Origin: Mycobacterium sp. 852013-51886_SCH5428379
Lineage (GTDB): Bacteria > Actinomycetota > Actinomycetes > Mycobacteriales > Mycobacteriaceae
Direction of reading: 5' to 3'
DNA: 64,000 nucleotides
NCBI RefSeq assembly: GCF_001665575.1
Contig: NZ_LZSU01000030.1
Coordinates: 83,243-147,242 of the forward strand
Program-made: the position numbers and the translations under genes
Shown here: positions 15,776 to 23,778 of the stretch, piece by piece
Position numbering within the stretch: position 1 is the first letter of the stretch
Layout of the letters: every line of letters starts with the position of its first letter
Notes under the pieces: model-generated
Told to the model about the DNA's origin: nothing
What the model saw: only the letters and a program-made list of their open reading frames with translations
The model's database searches: none

Positions 15776-18700
15776 CTAACCCGCTGGACGACGCGTCTGG
15801 CTGATGCCGTACAACGTGGCGGCCAAAAGCTTTAGCACGACGCGTTCCGCGTCGCGGTTGCGCCCCATCATCCGGTTGTAGTGCATGTGCGCGTAGCTGA
15901 GCACGAGGTCGTCGGCGCGGGCGCCGAGGGACTGCCGAAGAGCGCGGACGTCGGCGGCGACGGTGTCCAGGACGATCCGCCGCTCCTGCAGGATCCCGGT
16001 CAGCTCGCGTTCCCCGCGGAAGTCCGCCCCGCCCCCGCCCAACATCGTTCGAAGCGCACGGACGTCGTCGCGGGGCGGTCGCGGTGTCGCTCCGATGCGT
16101 GCCGCCGCGGCGCGCGACCACCGGAGGCATTCGCCGTCCGTGAGCCCGAGCCCAGTCAACAGGTCACGCGTGGTGAGGACGGTGACCAGATGCCGCTGCG
16201 CATCGAGGACACCGCTGCGTTCCAGGGCGAGGACGCCGGCGGCAGCCCGGCTGTCGGCGCCGAAGATCACCTCGGCTACGCGCATCCCCTCCACTCCTGC
16301 GTACCGTTCGATTTCTCTGTCGTACGTGTCGATCGCGAACCGCACGCAGACGTCGCGGTCCACCAGATGCCGGCACCATCGGGTGAAGGCAGGTAGAACA
16401 GCGGTGAGGAGGACATCCGCTGACCCGCGGAAACGGATCCGCACATGCGGGTCGGGATCGGCGTATCGGATGAAGAACCAGTCGTCGATCAAAGCCGACG
16501 ACCGCATCTCTGCGCAGAATCTGTCCGCGGTCTCGCAGATGACTGCTTCCTCGTGCGCCGGTGGGCAGTACAGCTTGGCGTAGAGCCATTCGCTGCCCGG
16601 CGGGCGCAGACGCGTAGCCCGAGCCACCGGCGCGACGGTTCGCGGCAACGGGTTCGACTCGGGTTTGCGAACCGTCCGGCGCAACAGTGGCACCACCAAA
16701 TCGCTGAGGTACGTTCCGTCGGCGCCGGGCAGCCACGCGTGTTGCGGTCCGGGTAGGGCGTCGGTGATCACCGGTACTGCACCGCCGGCCGACCGCCTCA
16801 ACTCCGCGCGCAGTCCATCGAGATGGAGTTCGCTGTCCAAGTCGATCAGCAACCGATTGTCGACCACACCCACGTACAGATGGCGCGACACACCCCACCG
16901 GCGCCGCCACCGCTCGACCGCTTCGATGAAGTCGGCCCTCTCGGCCCGGAGCGCGGACGCGCTCAGGTCGTCGGCTCGGTACCGCCGCGGCGTCAGGATG
17001 ACGCGGTTGCGTCGTAGCGCCGGAAGCACCGGCAGATTTTCGGCGGCCCCCCAGTCGAACGGCCGGAACAAGAGGTCGCGCTCTCGGGCGACCTCCAGCA
17101 GGAACCGGCACGCGGGTGGGGCGAGCGCCTCGTTCAACATGTGGCCGGCCGACACCACCACTTCACGTGGGTCACCGCGGTACCCCACCGCGAAGCGCGT
17201 ACCGAGCGAGCAGATTTCCAGCTCGTCGGGCCTGATGACGCGATCTGCTGCGACTCCGGGCGTGACGCCGACGGCAATCTCGAACTCGCGCGCATGCGGG
17301 CGTACCGCGATGTTGGCCTCCCACGCCCGGCTCGGCCGGTACACCAGTTCGGCGCTCAGTACCGCAGGGACAGTGGACTTTTCATGCTCCACGATCGACT
17401 TCAGAGCCGCGACGGCAGGTGCGCCGAGAAGATGGGCGAAGCGGCCCAGACTCTTGCCGGCGCCGGCGCCGCCGAGGTTGGGGCCGATGGCGATCGAGAA
17501 GTCTCCGCGGTCGATCGCCGCGGGCGACACGGCCAGGACGGACACCGAGAGATCCAGTGACACCGGGGCGGCGTCCGACGCCGACTCGGACGTCAGCCTG
17601 GCGAGCAGGGCGTCGTCCAGGTCCACGACGGTCTGACCATCGCCCATGGCCTCGGCGGCCAGCGTGAGGAGAACCCGATCCCGTTCGCTGACACCTGTCG
17701 CCGCTGCATAGACGTCCTGGTATGGCGACCCCAGCCCGTAGTCCGGGTCGAGCACCTCGAGAATCGGGACCCAGCGCTCGAGCCCGTAGACGCTCTCGAA
17801 CCGCTGGCGGAAGGCCGTCAGCCGCGGCGCCGGCGGCGCGAGCTTGAGCAGGAGCTCGGCGGCTTCTGCCGCCGCTTCGCCGATGGCTCGGGACAGACCG
17901 GTGCCGGCCATGGACAGTGCAGCGTCGACCTGTGGCCTCCGTGCCGCATGGCGATGACTGAAACCTGCTGACGCGGAATCGATTTCGCCATATCCTACCG
18001 CTGCCTCCCCTAGAGAGGTTCGATCCCACCGTGCCATCCTGGCTGCCAGGTCACACAGTCCGTCGGCCGCGGATTGTGCCGCCGGAATGTCGGTCAACGT
18101 GCTGATGACGTGTGCCAACGGATCGCCGCCGGTCAGTGGGGGGCGGAGGTCGGTCAGAAGGATCTGATGCCGCACGAGCCGGCCGATGAGCTCGACGACT
18201 TTCTGCCGTGGGGCCGAAGTCTGATCCGTCAGCGCGGCAACCAGATCGGCGTGATGCATCGGGCGACGGCAGAGCCGTACCGCCGACCGGACCGCCCCGG
18301 TGGCGCGCACCGAGGCTACGGCCGCCGCACCGTCCTCGCGGCCTTCTGGACTCGCGGGCGCCGACAATCGGCCACCGCGGTCGAGCAACGCCGCATTGGC
18401 CGTGTAGCGCAGCCCCGCCTGGATACCTGGATCCGTCTCGAGTTCGTCGACCTGACCCATCAACCACGCCATATCGGGCCGCATCCGCGTGGTCCACCGC
18501 CGCCCGTCGACAGCTGCCGTGGTCTGGCTCCCCCAGCAGCCGAGGGCCACGCCCGCGAACAGCCCGAACGGCGTTGGACGCGTGGACATTCGGATGAGAT
18601 ATCGATGAAGCGTCTGTGCGAGCGCCGGATCGGGGTCTTGACCGGCCCGGGTCAACGCGGCCACGGTGTCGGGACTGCCGACCGTCAGTGCAGCCATCAC

Positions 18701-18868
18701 CCGGCGGTCGGCCACGACGCGACCACGTCGATCCGGATCGCTGAGCGCGTTCGCAGGCCAGGTGCTCATATCGCGGTAGACGTCGACCGGCAGTGCCGGG
18801 GCCCGCAGCATGAACCAATCGCCGGGCAGGTACCACCCGCGCGGGCGGGAGGCGGATGTGTCAGGCAA
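15776..18868 (-). CDS. LanB-type lantibiotic dehydratase (full length)
   Basis: The 1030-residue protein is a complete class I lanthipeptide dehydratase: an N-terminal glutamylation domain (roughly residues 15-700, with the start typical of the family, RAPALPVDVYRDM, and YLIRMSTRPTPFGLFAGVALG) and a C-terminal elimination domain of the SpaB-C/thiopeptide type (from about 755, WLYAKLYCPP ... WFFIRYADPDPHVRIRFRG). Such enzymes use glutamyl-tRNA to activate Ser/Thr of a peptide and then eliminate glutamate, giving dehydroamino acids. It overlaps the lanC-like gene by 8 bases. No transporter, protease, immunity or methyltransferase gene is nearby. The island is absent from the M. tuberculosis gene order between the Rv0045c and Rv0044c equivalents. 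Confidence 0.93.
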   Translation of the reverse strand: MPDTSASRPRGWYLPGDWFMLRAPALPVDVYRDMSTWPANALSDPDRRGRVVADRRVMAALTVGSPDTVAALTRAGQDPDPALAQTLHRYLIRMSTRPTPFGLFAGVALGCWGSQTTAAVDGRRWTTRMRPDMAWLMGQVDELETDPGIQAGLRYTANAALLDRGGRLSAPASPEGREDGAAAVASVRATGAVRSAVRLCRRPMHHADLVAALTDQTSAPRQKVVELIGRLVRHQILLTDLRPPLTGGDPLAHVISTLTDIPAAQSAADGLCDLAARMARWDRTSLGEAAVGYGEIDSASAGFSHRHAARRPQVDAALSMAGTGLSRAIGEAAAEAAELLLKLAPPAPRLTAFRQRFESVYGLERWVPILEVLDPDYGLGSPYQDVYAAATGVSERDRVLLTLAAEAMGDGQTVVDLDDALLARLTSESASDAAPVSLDLSVSVLAVSPAAIDRGDFSIAIGPNLGGAGAGKSLGRFAHLLGAPAVAALKSIVEHEKSTVPAVLSAELVYRPSRAWEANIAVRPHAREFEIAVGVTPGVAADRVIRPDELEICSLGTRFAVGYRGDPREVVVSAGHMLNEALAPPACRFLLEVARERDLLFRPFDWGAAENLPVLPALRRNRVILTPRRYRADDLSASALRAERADFIEAVERWRRRWGVSRHLYVGVVDNRLLIDLDSELHLDGLRAELRRSAGGAVPVITDALPGPQHAWLPGADGTYLSDLVVPLLRRTVRKPESNPLPRTVAPVARATRLRPPGSEWLYAKLYCPPAHEEAVICETADRFCAEMRSSALIDDWFFIRYADPDPHVRIRFRGSADVLLTAVLPAFTRWCRHLVDRDVCVRFAIDTYDREIERYAGVEGMRVAEVIFGADSRAAAGVLALERSGVLDAQRHLVTVLTTRDLLTGLGLTDGECLRWSRAAAARIGATPRPPRDDVRALRTMLGGGGADFRGERELTGILQERRIVLDTVAADVRALRQSLGARADDLVLSYAHMHYNRMMGRNRDAERVVLKLLAATLYGISQTRRPAG

Positions 18869-20141
18869 TCAACAGCGCTCCGTCCCATCGCGGTGGTGCC
18901 GATGACGCAGCAGCCGCCAGGGCCAGCGCTGCGCCGGCCGCCCCATCGAGGAATCCGGGGTTGTCGAAATCAACACCGCGATCGAAGTTCTGGAAGCCAT
19001 AGGCCGTCTGCGGATCGAAGGTCGACAACAGCTCCTCGGCGAGTGCCACCGCGTTGCGCCTGAACAGGTCATCACCGGTGTCGGCGAAGAATCGGGCGGT
19101 GATGTGCAGTAGCCCGGATGCGCCATGGCATAACCCGGGAGAACAGGTCTGCCGTACTTCGGCGGGGCGGCGGTAGACCGCAGCCATGGATTCGAGGGCC
19201 GTATCACACCAGTCATCACGTCCCAGAGCAGCGCCGGCCAGCCACAGTGCACGGGAGACGCCCGGGGTGCCGTAACACCACCCCGCCCGCGTCGGCCGGT
19301 CCGGGTCCGTGGGACCACGCCCGCCGGGCAGGGCAACCGCCGCCGGCCAGTTCGGTCCCCATTGATCATCCGTGCGGGCCGCCAACAGCCACTCGGCGGC
19401 GCCTTCGATGGCGCACCACATCCTGTCGCCCTGAATCCCGTGTCTCCATGCCAACGCGAGAAGCGCGAGTGGCGCGGGCACCCCGTGCGCCATACCGCAA
19501 TTCACGCAACCGTCTGGGAACACATCGCTGAGTGGCCCGATGACCCGGTCCGGCGGGGTCGGCCAACGCACAGCCGTACCGGCGACCGTCGCGCCCGCGA
19601 GCAACCGGTCGACCACCGCCGTGAGGCCACCCCAACCACTGGGTTCATCCAGTCGCCGCAGGAAATACGCTCCTACGCCCGCCAGGCCGGAGACGACGTC
19701 GAATTCGTCTCGGCCGGCGGTGTCATCGGCGCGGAGCCAGTCCAGCAGTGTGCGATCCACCGACGCGAGCAGACGTCGATACGCCGCCCCACCATCTGTC
19801 GTCGCGGCCACGAAGCCGATCCCGGCCAAACCATCGAACAGGTTCGGCGCGCTGCCGGCCTGCGCCGCATGAGCCGCAGTGCGGAACAGGGCACGTCCGG
19901 CACCCACCCACGCCGGGTCCCCGCCCGTCGCCGCGAGGTAGTCGAGCGTCAACGCGATTCCGCTCCCGCCCTCGGCGAGCGACACCGGACCCCACCGCTG
20001 GGTGGGTGCGGAATCAGGGGGTATCACGGCCAGCCGCGACGCCACAGCGGCGGCGGCGTCCATTCCGCGTCGCGCCAGATCGGGGGGCAGCACCGGGCGC
20101 CATACCGAGTCAGCGCGCGCGGCGCGGAGATCTAGTGGCAA
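18861..20141 (-). CDS. LanC-type lanthionine cyclase
   Basis: The protein (426 residues from the TTG at 20139-20141) has the alpha-toroid LanC fold with all catalytic parts: GMAHG (His about 219), GWCYG (Cys 289) and LCHG (Cys 338-His 339), the three zinc ligands that activate peptide cysteines for addition to dehydro residues. The start is uncertain: no ATG lies before the domain; TTG at 20141 overlaps the precursor stop by 10 bases, TTG at 20216 would overlap it by 85, and GTG at 20093 is also possible. The 8-base overlap with lanB suggests one operon with the precursor gene. Codon and base use look somewhat less GC-rich than in the housekeeping neighbours. Confidence 0.9.
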   Translation of the reverse strand: MPLDLRAARADSVWRPVLPPDLARRGMDAAAAVASRLAVIPPDSAPTQRWGPVSLAEGGSGIALTLDYLAATGGDPAWVGAGRALFRTAAHAAQAGSAPNLFDGLAGIGFVAATTDGGAAYRRLLASVDRTLLDWLRADDTAGRDEFDVVSGLAGVGAYFLRRLDEPSGWGGLTAVVDRLLAGATVAGTAVRWPTPPDRVIGPLSDVFPDGCVNCGMAHGVPAPLALLALAWRHGIQGDRMWCAIEGAAEWLLAARTDDQWGPNWPAAVALPGGRGPTDPDRPTRAGWCYGTPGVSRALWLAGAALGRDDWCDTALESMAAVYRRPAEVRQTCSPGLCHGASGLLHITARFFADTGDDLFRRNAVALAEELLSTFDPQTAYGFQNFDRGVDFDNPGFLDGAAGAALALAAAASSAPPRWDGALLIA

Positions 20142-20623
20142 TGGCCGTGCGAATGGCAGGCATGGTGTGACGGACAGATGTTGCAGCTGATACCCATCGA
20201 ATAACAGGGCGCACAACTGGTGTGACCGCTCATCTCCAACATGACGTTGTCGCGAAGAGTGTCGTCATAACGCACGTCGAGATCGAAATCGTCCTCGCCG
20301 GCCTCCGTCGACCACGTGTAGTCGATCCGCGCACCCCTGACCACGCTGACCCGAGTCACCTCGTGTCCGAGGAAGGGTGGCACGTCTGCGGGAACCATAC
20401 TGGCGTAACGGATGTCAGAAACCGGAAACTCGACGTAATAGTCGAGCCCGGTCGACAGGTACAGCCGCTGGTAGCCGTCACGAGCGGTGTCCCCCGGAAA
20501 TCCGATCAGCTCTGTGACGGCCTCGCTCGGAGCGTTCGGATCGGATCGCAGACCGGAAACCATCGGATGTTGCCGCAGGGGATCGTTCGGACCGGGGCCG
20601 CCCGGATCGGCATTCTTCGCCAT
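20132..20623 (-). CDS. Putative lanthipeptide precursor with FxLD box and Cys/His-rich core
   Basis: This 163-residue protein has three parts. Residues 1-108 form a hydrophilic start and a folded-looking domain (RDGYQRLYLSTGLDYYVEF and following) not expected in an ordinary leader. Residues 112-120 carry FDLDVRY, matching the FxLD leader motif of actinobacterial class I lanthipeptides and analogous to the FNLD box of nisin. The last 33 residues hold six Cys (137, 140, 147, 150, 156, 162), seven Ser/Thr and seven His, ending ACHSHGHCH. It is first in a lanA-lanC-lanB order. ATG at 20621-20623 has only a weak purine tract before it. Alternative reading: a metal-binding protein (CxxC, CxxC, His cluster) modified or not by LanB/LanC. 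Confidence 0.75.
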   Translation of the reverse strand: MAKNADPGGPGPNDPLRQHPMVSGLRSDPNAPSEAVTELIGFPGDTARDGYQRLYLSTGLDYYVEFPVSDIRYASMVPADVPPFLGHEVTRVSVVRGARIDYTWSTEAGEDDFDLDVRYDDTLRDNVMLEMSGHTSCAPCYSMGISCNICPSHHACHSHGHCH

Positions 20624-20825
20624 CGCATTTTCCCGTCGTCGATGCGGATGGAGTACGTCGGACGATACTCCTGCTCGCCGCCGTTACCAGCAGTTTCGCC
20701 GCAGAACTTCCTCGTCGTTTCCTGTTCACCTCCCGCCTGCCGAATGATCGCCCGGCCCCTGTAACTTTTGCCGCGTGCCGGCCGCCGGCCCCGGTCGGCC
20801 GGATGCTTGGAAGGAACTCGCCCCC
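20624..20825. promoter_or_regulatory. Divergent promoter region between the lan-like operon and phoX
   Basis: This 202-base region should hold both promoters. An imperfect palindrome GAGTACGTCGGACGATACTC lies at 20651-20670, 28 bases before the precursor start, as an operator candidate. On the phoX side, GTTCACC at 20724-20730, preceded at a 10-base distance by the weaker copy GTCGTTT, resembles the GTTCACC repeats bound by PhoP/RegX3-type phosphate response regulators. Neither -10 element is certain. Confidence 0.45.
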
Positions 20826-22907
20826 ATGGCGCTCGTGCCCCTGAATCTGTTCGTCACGCACGACGGAAAGTCGAAGCGACAGCACATCACGTGCCGGTAC
20901 AAGTGCGGCGACGCCTGTTCCAAACCCGTTCCCAACCCCAGTGACAACGAATACTTCGGTGACATCGTGAAGATCGTGTCGCGCCGGTCCGTCTTGCAGG
21001 CCACCGGCGTCACCGTGCTCGCGGTCGGCGCCGGTTCGGTGCTCGCGGCGTGCGGCGGCGACACCCCGACCGCTGCGCCCACCAGCTCGAACGCCGCACC
21101 GGAGCCGTTGCCCGGCATGCGATTCGACTCCGTGGCCCCCAACAGCGAGGACGCCGTCGTCATCCCCCCGGGCTACCAGCAGGGTGTCGTCATCAGCTGG
21201 GGCGACCCCGTGCTGCCCGGCGCACCGGGCTTCGACGTCACCAGGCAGACGGGCGCCTCGCAACGCGGCCAGTTCGGCTTCAACAACGACTTCGCCGCGC
21301 TGCTGCCGATCCCGCCCGAACCGGGTGACCGGCCCGACCGATTCCTTATGGTGACCAACTTCGAATACGCCACACCGCAGTTCATGTTCCCTGGCTTCGA
21401 CCCAAAGGCCCCGACCCGCGACCAGTTCGACGTCGAGATCGCGGCCATGGGTATGGGCGTCGTCGAGGTCGAACGCGTCGCCGGCGGCGGCTTGCGTCCC
21501 GTGATGGGCCCCTACAACCGGCGCATCACCGCGGACTCCCCCTTCACGCTGACCGGGCCCGCGGCGGGCACCGACTTCGTCAAGACCTCGGCCGACCCGG
21601 ACGGCCGGACCGTCCTGGGCACGATCGCCAACTGTGCCGGTGGCGTAACCCCCTGGGGCACTGTCCTTTCCGGTGAGGAGAACTTCCACTTCTACTTCGG
21701 TGCGCCGGACGGCGCGCCGGCGCCGAACCCGGTCGACGCCGACCGCCTCGACCGCTACGGCGTGAAACTCGAACCGTCGGGGTTGCTGTGGGAGACCTTC
21801 GACCCGCGCTGGGACCTGGCCGCCACACCGAACGAGGTCAACCGGTTCGGTTACGTCGTCGAACTCAACCCGTGGGATCCGGCCTCGACGCCGGTCAAGC
21901 ACACCGCGATGGGGCGGTTCAAGCACGAGGGCGCCAACATCTACGTCACCGATGACGGCACCGTCGTCGCATACAGCGGCGACGACGAACGTTTTGAATA
22001 CATGTACAAATTCGTCTCGAGCCGGAAGATGCAGCCGGGCAGGGATGGCGCGGCGATGGCCCACAACATGGCCATCCTCGACGAAGGCACGCTCTACGTC
22101 GCGAAGTTGTCCAGCGACATTCCGGCCGCGCAGATCGACGGTTCGGGCACGCTGCCGTCGACAGGCTCGTTCAGCGGCACCGGATCGTGGCTGCCGCTGC
22201 TGCGGTCCGGGCCGAACGGACAGGCCGAATCGCTGGTGCCCGGCATCTCGGCGCAGGAGGTCGCGGTCTTCACGCGGATGGCCGCCGACAAGGCCGGCGC
22301 GACGAAGATGGACCGCCCCGAGGACTTCGAGGCCCACCCCGAGACCGGCAGGGTCTACGCCGCGCTCACCAACAACGCCAGGCGCGGCGCCGACGGCCAA
22401 CCCGGTCCCGACGCCGCGAACCCGCGCAACGACAACAAGAGCGGTCAGGTGCTGGAGATCATCGACAATCACGCCGGCACGGACTTCACCTGGGATCTGC
22501 TGCTGGTGTGCGGCGATCCCGCCGCCGCCGACACCTACTACGCCGGCTTCGACAAGAGCGAGGTCAGTCCGATCTCGTGCCCCGACAACCTGGCGTTCGA
22601 CAGCCACGGCAACCTGTGGATCTCCACCGACGGCAACGCCCTCGACTCCAACGACGGGCTGTTCGCCGTCGCTCTCGACGGCCCCAACCGCGGCGAGACC
22701 AAACAGTTCCTCACCGTGCCCCTGGGCGCCGAGACCTGCGGGCCCGTCATCACCGACGACTTCGTGACCGTCTGCGTGCAGCATCCCGGCGAGTACGACG
22801 ACAACAGCATCGACAATCCCCGGTCACGCTGGCCGGAAGGCGGAAACGGCACGGCGCGGCCGTCGGTGGTCGCGGTCTGGAAGGACGAGGGGAATATCGG
22901 GGCTTAA
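20826..22907 (+). CDS. phoX: PhoX family alkaline phosphatase
   Basis: The 693-residue protein belongs to the PhoX/DUF839 family of Ca/Fe-dependent phosphomonoesterases, which release phosphate from organic esters outside the membrane. A 50-residue N-terminal segment precedes a twin-arginine signal (SRRSVLQATGVTVLAVGAG) ending in a lipobox-like LAAC, so export by Tat and lipid anchoring are likely. Family motifs are NCAGGVTPWGTVLSGEENF, GRFKHEGANIY and MDRPEDFEAHPETGRVY. ATG at 20826 is preferred over 20775 because a GGAAGGAA tract lies just before it. A GTTCACC box upstream suggests phosphate control. It is divergent from the lan-like operon. Confidence 0.92.
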   Translation: MALVPLNLFVTHDGKSKRQHITCRYKCGDACSKPVPNPSDNEYFGDIVKIVSRRSVLQATGVTVLAVGAGSVLAACGGDTPTAAPTSSNAAPEPLPGMRFDSVAPNSEDAVVIPPGYQQGVVISWGDPVLPGAPGFDVTRQTGASQRGQFGFNNDFAALLPIPPEPGDRPDRFLMVTNFEYATPQFMFPGFDPKAPTRDQFDVEIAAMGMGVVEVERVAGGGLRPVMGPYNRRITADSPFTLTGPAAGTDFVKTSADPDGRTVLGTIANCAGGVTPWGTVLSGEENFHFYFGAPDGAPAPNPVDADRLDRYGVKLEPSGLLWETFDPRWDLAATPNEVNRFGYVVELNPWDPASTPVKHTAMGRFKHEGANIYVTDDGTVVAYSGDDERFEYMYKFVSSRKMQPGRDGAAMAHNMAILDEGTLYVAKLSSDIPAAQIDGSGTLPSTGSFSGTGSWLPLLRSGPNGQAESLVPGISAQEVAVFTRMAADKAGATKMDRPEDFEAHPETGRVYAALTNNARRGADGQPGPDAANPRNDNKSGQVLEIIDNHAGTDFTWDLLLVCGDPAAADTYYAGFDKSEVSPISCPDNLAFDSHGNLWISTDGNALDSNDGLFAVALDGPNRGETKQFLTVPLGAETCGPVITDDFVTVCVQHPGEYDDNSIDNPRSRWPEGGNGTARPSVVAVWKDEGNIGA

Positions 22908-22926
22908 TCGTGGTTATCCAGGAACC

Positions 22927-23718
22927 GTGAACCAACCCATCCGCATCGGAGTCCAGCTCCAACCGCAGCACTCCCCCGAGTACCGCCACATCCGCGACGC
23001 CGTGCGCCGCTGTGAGGACATCGGTGTCGACATCGCGTTCAACTGGGACCACTTCTTCCCGCTCTACGGCGACCCCGACGGCGCGCACTACGAATGCTGG
23101 ACGATGCTGGCCGCCTGGGCCGAGCAGACCTCCCGCATCGAGATCGGCGCGCTGGTCACCTGCAACAGCTACCGCAATCCGGAACTGCTGGCAGACATGG
23201 CCCGCACGGTCGACCACATCAGCGACGGCCGGCTGATCCTCGGGATCGGGTCGGGCTGGAAGCAGAAGGACTACGACGAGTACGGCTACGAGTTCGGTAC
23301 CGCGGGCAGCCGGCTCGACGACCTCGCCCAGGCGCTACCACGCATCGAATCGCGGTTGGCCAAACTCAACCCGGCGCCGACGCGCAAGATCCCGATCTTG
23401 ATCGGCGGCCAGGGTGAGAAGAAAACCCTGCGGATGGTGGCCGAGCACGCCGACATCTGGCACGGCTTCACCGACCGCAGCACCTACCCGGGCAAGGCTG
23501 AGGTGCTCGACCGGCACTGCGCCGACGTGGGCCGCGACCCGGCGGCGGTGGAACGGTCCTCCGGCGTCCCCGAACGCAGCACCGAGGACATGCTGGCCGA
23601 GGCCGACGCCCTGGTGGAGCTGGGCGTCGGCCTGCTCACGATCGGCGTCAACGGCCCCGACTACGACCTCACGGCCGCCGAGGCGCTCTGCCGGTGGCGC
23701 GACGAGCGCGCGGGGTGA
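22927..23718 (+). CDS. Luciferase-like F420-dependent oxidoreductase (Rv0044c family)
   Basis: The 263-residue protein has the TIM-barrel fold of bacterial luciferase-like monooxygenases. Typical stretches are GVQLQPQHSPEYRHI, DIAFNWDHFFPLYGDP, IEIGALVTCNSYRNPELLADMARTVDHISDGRLILGIGSGW, and PILIGGQGEKKTLRMVAEHAD. In mycobacteria this group usually uses coenzyme F420; the substrate is unknown. The GTG at 22927 starts 20 bases after phoX, but in M. tuberculosis the equivalent gene lies next to the Rv0045c esterase, so the lan-phoX segment has been placed between two normally adjacent genes. Confidence 0.87.
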   Translation: MNQPIRIGVQLQPQHSPEYRHIRDAVRRCEDIGVDIAFNWDHFFPLYGDPDGAHYECWTMLAAWAEQTSRIEIGALVTCNSYRNPELLADMARTVDHISDGRLILGIGSGWKQKDYDEYGYEFGTAGSRLDDLAQALPRIESRLAKLNPAPTRKIPILIGGQGEKKTLRMVAEHADIWHGFTDRSTYPGKAEVLDRHCADVGRDPAAVERSSGVPERSTEDMLAEADALVELGVGLLTIGVNGPDYDLTAAEALCRWRDERAG

Positions 23719-23766
23719 GGCGCAGACGGGTTGCGCCGAACCATTGGTCGGTTGCCGCGTGACCGC

Positions 23767-23772
23767 TAGGTT
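23767..23772 (+). promoter_or_regulatory. -10 element (TAGGTT) for leaderless amino-acid importer operon
   Basis: TAGGTT is followed by 6 bases and then the ATG at 23779, which suggests transcription starting at the start codon. Confidence 0.45.
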
Positions 23773-23778
23773 GCACGC

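Noticed and set aside
17150..17170. parS-like TTCACGTGGGT within lanB
   Set aside because: Only the central bases match; several mismatches from the parS core.
20478..22784. 768-codon open frame antisense to phoX
   Set aside because: It is low in complexity, has no recognisable domain and mirrors the GC-rich third-position frame of phoX.
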